Source: Bacteroidota bacterium
GTDB lineage: Bacteria > Bacteroidota > Bacteroidia > Sphingobacteriales > Sphingobacteriaceae
Direction: 5' to 3'
Assembly (NCBI GenBank): GCA_025355225.1
Contig: JANYAB010000576.1
Span: forward strand, 1 to 5,796
Length of the DNA stretch: 5,796 nt
Below the pieces are notes generated by a model. The model did not search any database, had not been told where the DNA came from, and saw nothing but the letters and a program-made list of their open reading frames with translations. This document shows positions 1-4,993 of this stretch, one piece after another; positions within the stretch are counted from its first letter, which is position 1, and each line of letters starts with the position of its first letter. Position numbers and translations under genes: made by a program.

Positions 1-17
1 TCTAAAGCGGTTAACGG

Positions 18-101
18 TACCCAGAGCCGGGGTCGAACCGGCACAACCGTGAAGTTATTGGTGTTTGAGACCAACGCGTCTACCGATTCCGCCATCTGGG
101 C
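18..101 (-). tRNA. tRNA-Leu(CAA)
   Basis: Read on the minus strand this folds as a class II tRNA. The 7-bp acceptor stem GCCCAGA/TCTGGGT has a G-U closing pair and discriminator A. The anticodon stem TTGGT/ACCAA encloses loop CTCAAAC, giving anticodon CAA (plus-strand positions 65-67), which decodes UUG leucine codons. A long variable arm (stem AAC/GTT) and a T-arm GCCGG-TTCGACC-CCGGC complete it. The 3' CCA is not encoded. It starts 30 bp after the hscB stop on the same strand and I see no TAnnTTTG box in that gap, so it may be read through from hscB (inference). Confidence 0.97.
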
Positions 102-131
102 GTCTTTGTGTTGAACGGTGGATTAATTCGT

Positions 132-659
132 TCAAAACCGGGTTGCAAATGTATTTAAACTCTCTTTAATACGCAACAAATATTTTTGTCTGTAGTAAAT
201 AGCTAAGATATCGTTCAGCCTGCTTTCCTTTGCAGTATCATCTAATTGAGAATAACCAACTGTTAGTTGATGGAGTTTTTTGTTGATATCATCGTCAATA
301 GCAAGTACTTCGGCATTTATTTCGGCTAATTGATCCGCATCGTCAACTTCCATTAAACGCTCGTTAATGTCCATCATTTCCATCAAAAAATCTGCTGGCA
401 AAGCGGGTTTTGCCCCATCAACCAGCAGTTCGTGCTGCCTTAAAATATATTCTAACCGTTTTGCCGGGTCAGAAAGAGCCTGCCAGGCTTTATTATTTAT
501 GGTAGATAGTTCCAGTATTTCCTGTTGTTTTTCGTCTTCTTCATTGGCATAAAAATCCGGGTGATATTGCTTGCTCAGCTCATAGAATTTTTTTTTCAGA
601 TGAGCAAGGTCGGGGTGAAAGGATTCAGGTATCCCATAAAAATCGAAGTAATTGATCAT
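132..659 (-). CDS. hscB: Fe-S cluster assembly co-chaperone HscB
   Basis: This 175-residue protein matches the length and two-domain plan of HscB (E. coli 171 aa). HscB is a cytosolic J-domain protein that brings the IscU scaffold, loaded with a nascent Fe-S cluster, to an Hsp70 and stimulates its ATPase. Residues 1-75 form the J domain, with YHPD at 32-35 holding the HPD motif, followed by TINNKAWQALSDPAKRLEY, the typical HscB end of the J domain. Residues 85-175 form the helical IscU-binding domain, with FLMEMMDINERL at its start. Another HPD triplet at 15-17 lies in the first helix region and is probably chance. The ATG at 659 is chosen because family similarity begins there (MINYFDFYGIPESF) and no upstream extension is needed. 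No hscA or isc gene is visible; solitary hscB is usual in Bacteroidota as I recall. tRNA-Leu(CAA) follows after 30 bp. Confidence 0.95.
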   Translation of the reverse strand: MINYFDFYGIPESFHPDLAHLKKKFYELSKQYHPDFYANEEDEKQQEILELSTINNKAWQALSDPAKRLEYILRQHELLVDGAKPALPADFLMEMMDINERLMEVDDADQLAEINAEVLAIDDDINKKLHQLTVGYSQLDDTAKESRLNDILAIYYRQKYLLRIKESLNTFATRF

Positions 660-663
660 AAGG

Positions 664-671
664 CAAAGTTA
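664..671 (-). promoter_or_regulatory. possible -7 box for hscB
   Basis: On the minus strand the bases read TAACTTTG, an exact match to the Bacteroidota primary-sigma -7 consensus TAnnTTTG. The box ends 4 bases before the hscB ATG, so transcription would begin at or just inside the start codon (leaderless or nearly so). No clear -33 TTTG/TTG box lies about 19 bases upstream, so support comes from one motif only. Confidence 0.35.
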
Positions 672-674
672 TAT

Positions 675-734
675 GTTTTACGTGATACGTTTTACGTTTT
701 AAGACAGTACCTCAACGTGTATCACGTAATACAC
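675..734. repeat. palindromic intergenic repeat, copy A
   Basis: The segment contains a perfect 11-bp inverted repeat, TTACGTGATAC at 678-688 and GTATCACGTAA at 719-729. The stem can extend inward by GTT/AAC with a two-base bulge. GTTTTACGT occurs twice (675-683 and 689-697). The segment shares ACGTTTTACGTT (687-698) and GTAATACAC (726-734) with a second copy between kdsA and kdsD, in the same order but with shorter spacing there. It sits between the divergent hscB and kdsA genes. It looks like a small dispersed repeat of REP-like type, but whether it recurs elsewhere in the genome cannot be judged here. Confidence 0.55.
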
Positions 735-755
735 CTAACCTTTAACAAAAAATTG

Positions 756-763
756 CATCTTTG
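756..763 (+). promoter_or_regulatory. weak -7-like box before kdsA
   Basis: CATCTTTG differs from TAnnTTTG at one position and ends 3 bases before the preferred kdsA ATG at 767, which would make the mRNA leaderless or nearly so. No convincing -33 box is seen about 19 bases upstream. Offered as a candidate only. Confidence 0.3.
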
Positions 764-766
764 TGC

Positions 767-1546
767 ATGAGTTTGTTTGATCAAATGCGGCAGAAGCCGT
801 TCTTTATATTAGGTCCCTGCGTTATGGAAAGTCAGGACCTGCTTTATACCGTGGCTGAAAAAGTAGCCGAAATAGGGCAAAAATACCCAATTACGGTTAT
901 TTTTAAATCATCATTTGATAAAGCCAACCGCACGTCTATCCATTCCTATCGCGGACCGGGCATTGAGAAAGGCATGGAAATGCTGCAAAATGTAAAGGAA
1001 CGCTTCGGTTTGCCTGTCACTACCGATATACATGAGCCCCATCAGGCTGCAATCGCTGCTGAAGTGGTTGATATATTGCAAATACCCGCATTTTTGTGCC
1101 GCCAAACTGATCTGTTAGTTGCCGCAGCGCATACAGGAAAAATTGTCAACGTTAAAAAAGCACAGTTCCTTTCAGGGCAGGATATGTTTTACCCAGCACA
1201 GAAGGTGGTTGAAGCCGGTAATGAACAGGTGATCCTGACCGAACGTGGTAATATGTACGGTTACAATAACCTCGTTGTTGATTTCAGGAATATTTATGAT
1301 CTGAAGAAATTTGGCTACCCGGTTTGCATGGATTGCACTCATTCGGTACAACGCCCGTGTGGGGCAGGGGGAAAGACCGGTGGCGACCGCACATTTGTGC
1401 CCATGATGGCGCTTGCGGCAAAAGCTTTTGGGGCCGACGGCTATTTTATGGAAACCCACCCCGACCCGGATCATGCATTAAGCGATGGCCCAAACATGGT
1501 GAGGCTGCATGAGTTGGAGGAGGTGATTAAACCATTGTTAGCTTAA
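767..1546 (+). CDS. kdsA: 3-deoxy-8-phosphooctulonate synthase (KDO 8-P synthase)
   Basis: KdsA condenses arabinose 5-phosphate with phosphoenolpyruvate to give KDO 8-phosphate, for the inner core of lipopolysaccharide; it is cytosolic. From the ATG at 767 the product is 259 residues, a normal length for the shorter members of this TIM-barrel family. Visible signatures are FFILGPCVMES (12-22), FKSSFDKANRTS (46-57), SYRGPG (60-65), TTDIHEP (85-91) and FMETHPDPD (227-235). The four residues that bind metal in metal-dependent KDO 8-P synthases appear present: Cys18, His192 (DCTHS), Glu229 and Asp240 (SDGPN). Non-metal enzymes such as that of E. coli have Asn in place of Cys18. An in-frame TTG at 761 would add only two residues and is less likely than ATG. 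kdsD follows after 36 bp, so the pair probably forms one transcription unit for consecutive KDO steps. Confidence 0.97.
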   Translation: MSLFDQMRQKPFFILGPCVMESQDLLYTVAEKVAEIGQKYPITVIFKSSFDKANRTSIHSYRGPGIEKGMEMLQNVKERFGLPVTTDIHEPHQAAIAAEVVDILQIPAFLCRQTDLLVAAAHTGKIVNVKKAQFLSGQDMFYPAQKVVEAGNEQVILTERGNMYGYNNLVVDFRNIYDLKKFGYPVCMDCTHSVQRPCGAGGKTGGDRTFVPMMALAAKAFGADGYFMETHPDPDHALSDGPNMVRLHELEEVIKPLLA

Positions 1547-1562
1547 GAAGGTTTTATGTATG

Positions 1563-1597
1563 ACGTTTTACGTTGTATGTAAATGAATGTAATACAC
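1563..1597. repeat. intergenic repeat, copy B, overlapping kdsD start
   Basis: This segment begins with ACGTTTTACGTT (1563-1574) and ends with GTAATACAC (1589-1597), both identical to blocks of copy A before kdsA, with 14 rather than 27 bases between them. An 8-bp inverted repeat ACGTTTTA (1563-1570) / TAAAACGT (1603-1610) extends just past it. The kdsD ATG at 1583 lies inside the segment. It is read as a partial or decayed copy of the same element. Confidence 0.45.
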
Positions 1598-2551
1598 AAA
1601 ACTAAAACGTACAACTTGAAAGATATTGCCAAAAAGGTTTTTGATATTGAAATTGAATCGCTGAAACAGGTCGCAAGCTCGATCGGCGGTGAATTTAATA
1701 ACGTGATAGAAGCGATATTAAATTCAAAAGGCAAATTAATTGTTACCGGGATAGGTAAATCGGGACTGATTGGTAAAAAGATAGCGGCAACGCTGGCCAG
1801 TACGGGCACTCCAAGCTTCTTTCTACATCCGGGTGATGCTTTTCACGGAGATTTAGGGATGGTGCAAGTAAATGATTTGGTGATCCTGATCTCCTATTCA
1901 GGCGAAACAGACGAAGTGCTTAAAATAATCCCTTTTTTAAAGTGGAATAAGAATGTAATGATCGGGATAACCGGTAACCCGGATTCGACCCTCGCTAAAA
2001 ACTGCGATCATCATTTAAATGTACGTATCACCCGTGAAGCCTGTCCGCTTGAACTGGCGCCTACCTCTTCTACAACTACTACATTGGTAATGGGCGATGC
2101 GCTGGCGGTGGCCTTAATGGAATCCCGTCAGTTTCAGCAGGAAGATTTTGCGCGTTTTCACCCCGGAGGAAGTTTGGGACGTAAGCTGGTAGTAAAGGTC
2201 AAAGACCTGATGCGGGTTGATAATTTACCTTTAATCGACGAAAATGCCTCTTTTACAGAGTTATTGCTACGCATGTCTGAAGGGAAATTGGGTTTGGTAA
2301 TTGTAGGTTCAACGGAAAGGGTAGAAGGAGTTATAACCGACGGCGACCTGCGCAGGGCGCTTGTACGCAACCCTGATACCTCGAAACTGGTGATCAGGGA
2401 AATGATGACCGTGAACCCGGTGATCATTGATCCGGAAGAATATATCAGCCAGGCAGAGCAACTGATGATAGAAAGAAAAATAGCCACCGTGCTTGTTGGG
2501 TCGGTAGACCGAAGAACTATCGCCGGTGTTTACCAGATCTATAATGCTTAG
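1583..2551 (+). CDS. kdsD: D-arabinose 5-phosphate isomerase, KpsF/GutQ family
   Basis: The enzyme interconverts ribulose 5-phosphate and arabinose 5-phosphate, supplying the sugar used by KdsA next door. The 322 residues (E. coli KdsD 328) show an SIS domain at about 35-185 followed by two CBS domains at about 205-262 and 271-322. Motifs include GIGKSGLIGKKIA (56-68), STGTPSFFLHPGDAFHGDLG (73-92), SYSGET (104-109), CPLELAPTSSTTTTLVMGDA (154-173) and FHPGGSLGRKL (192-202). Lys59, Glu111, Glu152 and His193 fall at the positions I recall for the catalytic residues of E. coli KdsD. The ATG at 1583 gives the expected N-terminus, but the first residues (MNVIHKTK) overlap a repeat element; the only other nearby in-frame candidate is TTG at 1616. 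The paralogous GutQ role in sugar alcohol use is an alternative, but the kdsA neighbour favours KDO synthesis. Confidence 0.95.
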   Translation: MNVIHKTKTYNLKDIAKKVFDIEIESLKQVASSIGGEFNNVIEAILNSKGKLIVTGIGKSGLIGKKIAATLASTGTPSFFLHPGDAFHGDLGMVQVNDLVILISYSGETDEVLKIIPFLKWNKNVMIGITGNPDSTLAKNCDHHLNVRITREACPLELAPTSSTTTTLVMGDALAVALMESRQFQQEDFARFHPGGSLGRKLVVKVKDLMRVDNLPLIDENASFTELLLRMSEGKLGLVIVGSTERVEGVITDGDLRRALVRNPDTSKLVIREMMTVNPVIIDPEEYISQAEQLMIERKIATVLVGSVDRRTIAGVYQIYNA

Positions 2552-2556
2552 TTTAA

Positions 2557-2593
2557 AGTTGATTGGGTTAGATTAAGTTAAACTCAATCGACT
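2557..2593 (+). terminator. stem-loop after kdsD, possible terminator
   Basis: Starting 5 bases after the kdsD stop, 2557-2569 pairs with 2581-2593 over 13 bp (two G-U pairs) around an 11-base loop. The core is GATTGGG against CTCAATC. No T-run follows directly, so intrinsic termination is uncertain; it may instead protect the 3' end of the kdsA-kdsD mRNA. Confidence 0.4.
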
Positions 2594-2623
2594 ATCCGAC
2601 AATTATTTAAAAACTAAATTTCC

Positions 2624-2640
2624 AAAAAGTATTACTTTTT
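2624..2640. other. A/T hairpin in the kdsD-sugar transferase spacer
   Basis: AAAAAGT (2624-2630) and ACTTTTT (2634-2640) form a perfect 7-bp stem around a three-base loop ATT. The symmetric A-run and T-run resemble a minimal bidirectional terminator, but only one pair is G-C and the stem is weak. Confidence 0.3.
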
Positions 2641-2641
2641 C

Positions 2642-2681
2642 AACCTTACAACTTTACAACATTTCAACTTTACAACAACAT
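2642..2681. repeat. 8-bp tandem repeat, consensus AACTTTAC
   Basis: Five consecutive 8-base units read AACCTTAC, AACTTTAC, AACATTTC, AACTTTAC and AACAACAT; units 2 and 4 are identical and the last is degenerate. The array lies in the 189-bp non-coding stretch 2552-2740 between kdsD and the sugar transferase gene. The rest of that stretch holds the two hairpins listed separately, and I see no coding remnant and no good TAnnTTTG box in it. Confidence 0.6.
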
Positions 2682-2740
2682 CCAGACAACCTTTTGTAAA
2701 ATAGCGGCGTAATGTCAATGGACCATTTGCCTATTGAACT

Positions 2741-3334
2741 ATGCTTAACAGTTTTTTTAAAAGGTTATTCGATGTTATCTTTTCGTTGTTCATTATTGTT
2801 TTTATCAGCTGGCTTTTCCCAATATTAGCCCTGGTAATAAAATTGGAGTCAGAGGGGCCTGTGTTTTTTGTTCAGTTGCGAACGGGTCGAAATAACAAGC
2901 ACTTTAAGTGCTACAAATTTCGGAGTATGCTGCTAAACAATGATGCTGATAAAAAACAGGCAACCCGCCATGACCATCGAATCACCAAAACCGGTGCTTT
3001 TTTACGCAAAACCAGTTTGGACGAGCTTCCGCAATTTTTCAATGTGCTCATAGGCAATATGTCGATAGTCGGCCCCAGACCTCATATGATAAGCCATACG
3101 GACGAGTATTCACAACTGACCGATAAATTCAAGGTCAGGCATTCCCTGAAGCCCGGAATTACAGGCTGGGCGCAAATTTGCGGCCTGCGCGGGGAGGTTG
3201 TCAATAATGAAGCGATGCTTAGGCGTGTAGATGCTGATGTATGGTATTTGAAAAACTGGTCGTTCCTGCTCGACATTAAAATTATTTTTCTTACCTTTTG
3301 GATCACGCTAAAAGGAGATAAGAACGCGTACTAA
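2741..3334 (+). CDS. compact polyprenyl-phosphate sugar-1-phosphate transferase
   Basis: The 197-residue product is a bacterial sugar transferase (monotopic phosphoglycosyl transferase). Such enzymes move a sugar 1-phosphate from a nucleotide sugar to undecaprenyl phosphate at the inner membrane and start a polysaccharide or glycan. Residues 9-33 form one hydrophobic membrane segment (LFDVIFSLFIIVFISWLFP within it). The cytosolic domain shows KLESEGPVFFVQLRTGR (34-50), YKFRSM (58-63), the catalytic Asp94-Glu95 pair in TSLDELPQF, GNMSIVGPRPH (105-115) and KPGITGWAQICGLRGE (137-152). The C-terminus (LDIKIIFLTFW, ending KNAY) resembles the catalytic half of the large WcaJ-type enzymes, but their N-terminal four-helix and CoA-binding-like region is absent and no remnant lies upstream. 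Upstream ATGs at 2712 and 2718 are out of frame. The sugar cannot be deduced. The next gene starts 6 bp after the stop, suggesting an operon. Confidence 0.9.
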   Translation: MLNSFFKRLFDVIFSLFIIVFISWLFPILALVIKLESEGPVFFVQLRTGRNNKHFKCYKFRSMLLNNDADKKQATRHDHRITKTGAFLRKTSLDELPQFFNVLIGNMSIVGPRPHMISHTDEYSQLTDKFKVRHSLKPGITGWAQICGLRGEVVNNEAMLRRVDADVWYLKNWSFLLDIKIIFLTFWITLKGDKNAY

Positions 3335-3340
3335 TGCCGC

Positions 3341-4141
3341 ATGCCTATATATTTTGACCAGTTGAACCGTCCCGTGGATTTGCCGTCCATGTCTAAAAGA
3401 ATAATCTCATTAGTGCCTTCACAAACAGAACTGCTGTTCGACCTCGGTTTGGATGCAGAGATCATCGGGCTTACCAAATTTTGTATTCATCCGCGCGAAA
3501 AGGTTAAATCAAAAGTAAAAATAGGCGGAACCAAAACAGTGAATATCAACTTAATAAAAAAACTTCATCCCGACCTGATCATAGGAAACAAAGAAGAAAA
3601 CGAACGCAGCCAGGTAGAGGAATTAATGCAAAGTTTCCCGGTTTGGATGAGTGATATTAGCGATCTTGAAAGCGCAATAGACATGATTAAGCGGGTAGGG
3701 GAACTGGCAGGAAGAAAAACTGAAGCTAACATTCTGGCGCAAAATATTGATTCGGAATTTAACAGGTTGAATGTGCCGTCCTGTGATCTGAGTGTTGCCT
3801 ATTTAATATGGCGCAAACCCTATATCGTTGCCGGGAAAGGTACTTTTATAGATGCGATGCTTAATAAATGTGGATTGACGAACGCGTTCGACAAAGAAAG
3901 ATACCCGGAAGTTACCGCTGAACAATTGTCTGTAGCGAAGCCCGATGTGATTTTGCTTTCATCGGAGCCTTACCCGTTTAAGGAAAAACACATTGCCGAA
4001 TTCAAGTCCTTATTGCCCGAAGCCATTATCAAACTGGTTGACGGTGAGCTGTTTTCCTGGTATGGGAGCAGGTTGCTGCATGCGCCGGATTATTTTAAAA
4101 TATTGATCAATGAATTAAAATCGGCGAAATCACAAAAATAA
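3341..4141 (+). CDS. BtuF-like helical-backbone metal/cobalamin receptor without signal peptide
   Basis: The 266 residues fit the type III periplasmic-binding-protein fold (BtuF/FhuD/TroA-like, PF01497 class): an N-lobe at about 18-100 (RIISLVPSQTELLFDLGL, IGLTKFCIHP, KIGGTKTVN, LHPDLIIGNKEEN), a linking helix at about 106-140, and a C-lobe at about 150-260 (AYLIWRKPYIVAGKGTFIDA, AKPDVILLSSEPYPF, FSWYGSRLLHAPDYF). Relatives are usually annotated as cobalamin-binding or ABC-transporter substrate-binding proteins. The N-terminus MPIYFDQLNRPVDLP has no hydrophobic stretch and no lipobox, so the protein is probably cytoplasmic. The start at 3341 gives the usual N-terminus of this family; an ATG at 3334 overlapping the previous stop is out of frame. 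No permease or ATPase gene is nearby. The ligand is unknown; corrinoid or a metal chelate is inferred from family only. Confidence 0.85.
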   Translation: MPIYFDQLNRPVDLPSMSKRIISLVPSQTELLFDLGLDAEIIGLTKFCIHPREKVKSKVKIGGTKTVNINLIKKLHPDLIIGNKEENERSQVEELMQSFPVWMSDISDLESAIDMIKRVGELAGRKTEANILAQNIDSEFNRLNVPSCDLSVAYLIWRKPYIVAGKGTFIDAMLNKCGLTNAFDKERYPEVTAEQLSVAKPDVILLSSEPYPFKEKHIAEFKSLLPEAIIKLVDGELFSWYGSRLLHAPDYFKILINELKSAKSQK

Positions 4142-4152
4142 TCCGTGAAATC
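4121..4152. repeat. short degenerate direct repeat at the end of the BtuF-like gene
   Basis: TCGGCGAAATC (4121-4131) and TCCGTGAAATC (4142-4152) match at 9 of 11 positions, 21 bases apart, and span the stop codon. They resemble CGTGAAATC-type intergenic repeats that I recall from Bacteroidota genomes. This link is from memory and weak. Confidence 0.3.
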
Positions 4153-4164
4153 CAGTAAAAAAAC

Positions 4165-4172
4165 TATCTTTG
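4165..4172 (+). promoter_or_regulatory. -7 box of the tRNA-Leu(TAG) promoter
   Basis: TATCTTTG is a perfect match to the Bacteroidota -7 consensus TAnnTTTG and ends 20 bases before the mature tRNA 5' end, leaving room for a short 5' leader. A -33 TTTG is not clear about 19 bases upstream. The box lies in the 51-bp gap after the BtuF-like gene, so the tRNA likely has its own transcript. Confidence 0.7.
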
Positions 4173-4192
4173 CACCTCTTAAAAATCCTAAT

Positions 4193-4274
4193 GCGGAAGT
4201 GGCGTAATTGGTAGCCGCACCAGACTTAGGATCTGGCGCCGCGAGGCGTGGGGGTTCGAGTCCCTTCTTCCGCA
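4193..4274 (+). tRNA. tRNA-Leu(TAG)
   Basis: This is a class II tRNA. The acceptor stem GCGGAAG/CTTCCGC is perfect, with discriminator A at 4274. The anticodon stem CCAGA/TCTGG encloses loop CTTAGGA, giving anticodon TAG at 4227-4229, which reads CUA and probably other CUN leucine codons. A long variable arm (CGCC/GGCG around GCGA-like bases) and a T-arm with loop TTCGAGT follow. The T-stem GGGGG/CCCTT carries two G-U pairs. The 3' CCA is not encoded. Confidence 0.97.
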
Positions 4275-4281
4275 CTGAATT

Positions 4282-4310
4282 AAACCCGGTCAATTTGGCT
4301 GGGTTTTTTG
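4282..4310 (+). terminator. intrinsic terminator after tRNA-Leu(TAG)
   Basis: Bases 4282-4291 (AAACCCGGTC) pair with 4297-4306 (GGCTGGGTTT) over 10 bp with two G-U pairs, around loop AATTT. The T-run 4304-4309 overlaps the stem end, and a further TTTT follows a single G. The hairpin starts 8 bases after the tRNA. Read in reverse, it lies 47 bases beyond the stop of the convergent minus-strand gene but is then followed by only a short T-run. Confidence 0.85.
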
Positions 4311-4356
4311 TTTTAAATGGTGCGGCGAAAACACCGGCTATAGGTTAAATTCAGCG

Positions 4357-4773
4357 TCACACGATCTGTTGTACCCATTGACTTCGCCAGGCCGGCGCCT
4401 CGAAGGGATTTGCGAAATACTGTGTCTCGTGCACGACCTTACCGTTTCGGAACTCCATGATGCTCACTGTATATGCTGATTGCCCCTGGTAGGTGATTGT
4501 GTATTCCGTGATCCAGAGATCGTCTTTTCCGAGAATACGCCTGACATTGAATCCTGACGGTTTACCTGGATGATGACTCCGCAAGGCCTGCAAATTGCTT
4601 CGTCCGAGAATTCGCTCGCCCGATTGTGGATAATCACAGATGGCATCGTCATCGTAAATATCATGTTCCGCGTCTGCATCGCCGACTGCCGACGCGTGCC
4701 AGTGGGTATTCAGGGCTTCACGTATTTGTTCTTCTTCCATGGAATGGCCCATTCGTTTGTTTTTCCCGTTCAT
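4357..4773 (-). CDS. NTF2/SnoaL-like small protein
   Basis: The 138 residues look like a single alpha+beta cone of the NTF2-like superfamily (SnoaL-like, nuclear transport factor 2 family). These small cytosolic folds include cyclases, isomerases, hydrolases and non-enzymatic binding proteins. The recognisable pattern is a first helix with EQIREALNTHWHASAVGD (15-32), then IYDDDAICDYPQSGERILGR (39-58), RSHHPGKPSG (65-74) and the closing strands VSIMEFRNGKVVHETQYF (103-120) and NPFEAPAWRSQWV (122-134). No reaction can be assigned. Family resemblance starts near Met12 (ATG at 4740), so the true protein may be 127 residues; the ATG at 4773 is given because it follows an A/T-rich leader typical of this genome. 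The gene looks richer in G+C than its neighbours by eye, has no partner on its strand, and sits beside a tRNA gene, which suggests acquisition. Confidence 0.8.
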   Translation of the reverse strand: MNGKNKRMGHSMEEEQIREALNTHWHASAVGDADAEHDIYDDDAICDYPQSGERILGRSNLQALRSHHPGKPSGFNVRRILGKDDLWITEYTITYQGQSAYTVSIMEFRNGKVVHETQYFANPFEAPAWRSQWVQQIV

Positions 4774-4790
4774 GTTTTATTTGTTAAGCA

Positions 4791-4798
4791 TATCTTTG
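4791..4798 (+). promoter_or_regulatory. perfect -7-like box facing the CmlA-like gene
   Basis: TATCTTTG matches the Bacteroidota -7 consensus exactly on the plus strand. No good -33 box is seen near 4768-4771. If used, it would start a transcript near 4804 with a leader of about 220 bases before the ATG at 5023, or a short RNA ending at the T-run 4944-4951. The rest of the 249-bp gap 4774-5022 is A/T-rich and shows no credible gene. Confidence 0.35.
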
Positions 4799-4906
4799 GC
4801 AATCAATAAAATATTCCAGGGTGTTCTAACCCATGCACAGGTTTCGAAAACACCTCTATACGTAACAAACTTCGTTATTGAATGTGATTACCGCCAAATA
4901 TTAATG

Positions 4907-4931
4907 CATTTATGGTCATTAACCATAAATG
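4907..4931. promoter_or_regulatory. perfect 10-bp inverted repeat upstream of the CmlA-like gene
   Basis: CATTTATGGT (4907-4916) and ACCATAAATG (4922-4931) are perfect complements around loop CATTA. The 3' arm overlaps a second possible hairpin, AAATG (4927-4931) with CATTT (4942-4946), that runs into eight T residues (4944-4951). The 9-mer AATGTGATT occurs at 4881-4889 and again at 4928-4936. The segment could be an operator for a dimeric regulator or a folded leader; neither is proven. Confidence 0.5.
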
Positions 4932-4993
4932 TGATTGATGTCATTTTTTTTAAATAAAATTTTGCCAACTTTTGATATCATAACGGGAATAAA

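Noticed and set aside
761..766. TTG at 761 as the start of kdsA
   Set aside because: It would add only two residues before an ATG that gives the family-typical N-terminus, and it overlaps the -7-like box.
525..770. Plus-strand open frame of 81 codons across the hscB 5' end and the intergenic repeat
   Set aside because: It is antisense to the conserved J domain of HscB and then reads the palindromic repeat.
2158..2487. Minus-strand open frame of 109 codons
   Set aside because: It lies wholly opposite the CBS region of kdsD, whose motifs are clear on the other strand.
2642..2681. Tandem octamers as a CRISPR array
   Set aside because: The units are 8 bases with no unique spacers, so the layout is a simple tandem repeat.
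2712..2828. Short plus-strand frame beginning at ATG 2712, overlapping the sugar transferase start
   Set aside because: It is only about 38 codons, out of frame with the transferase, and shows no recognisable features; not a credible leader peptide without conservation data.
4253..4360. tRNA-Leu(TAG) 3' end as an integration site for an acquired segment
   Set aside because: I looked for a second copy of the tRNA 3' end downstream within the window and found none; no integrase gene is present.
4739..4957. Plus-strand open frame of 72 codons opposite the start of the NTF2-like gene and into the intergenic region
   Set aside because: The first part is the complement of a real gene and the rest runs through a palindrome and A/T-rich non-coding DNA; the product resembles no family I know.
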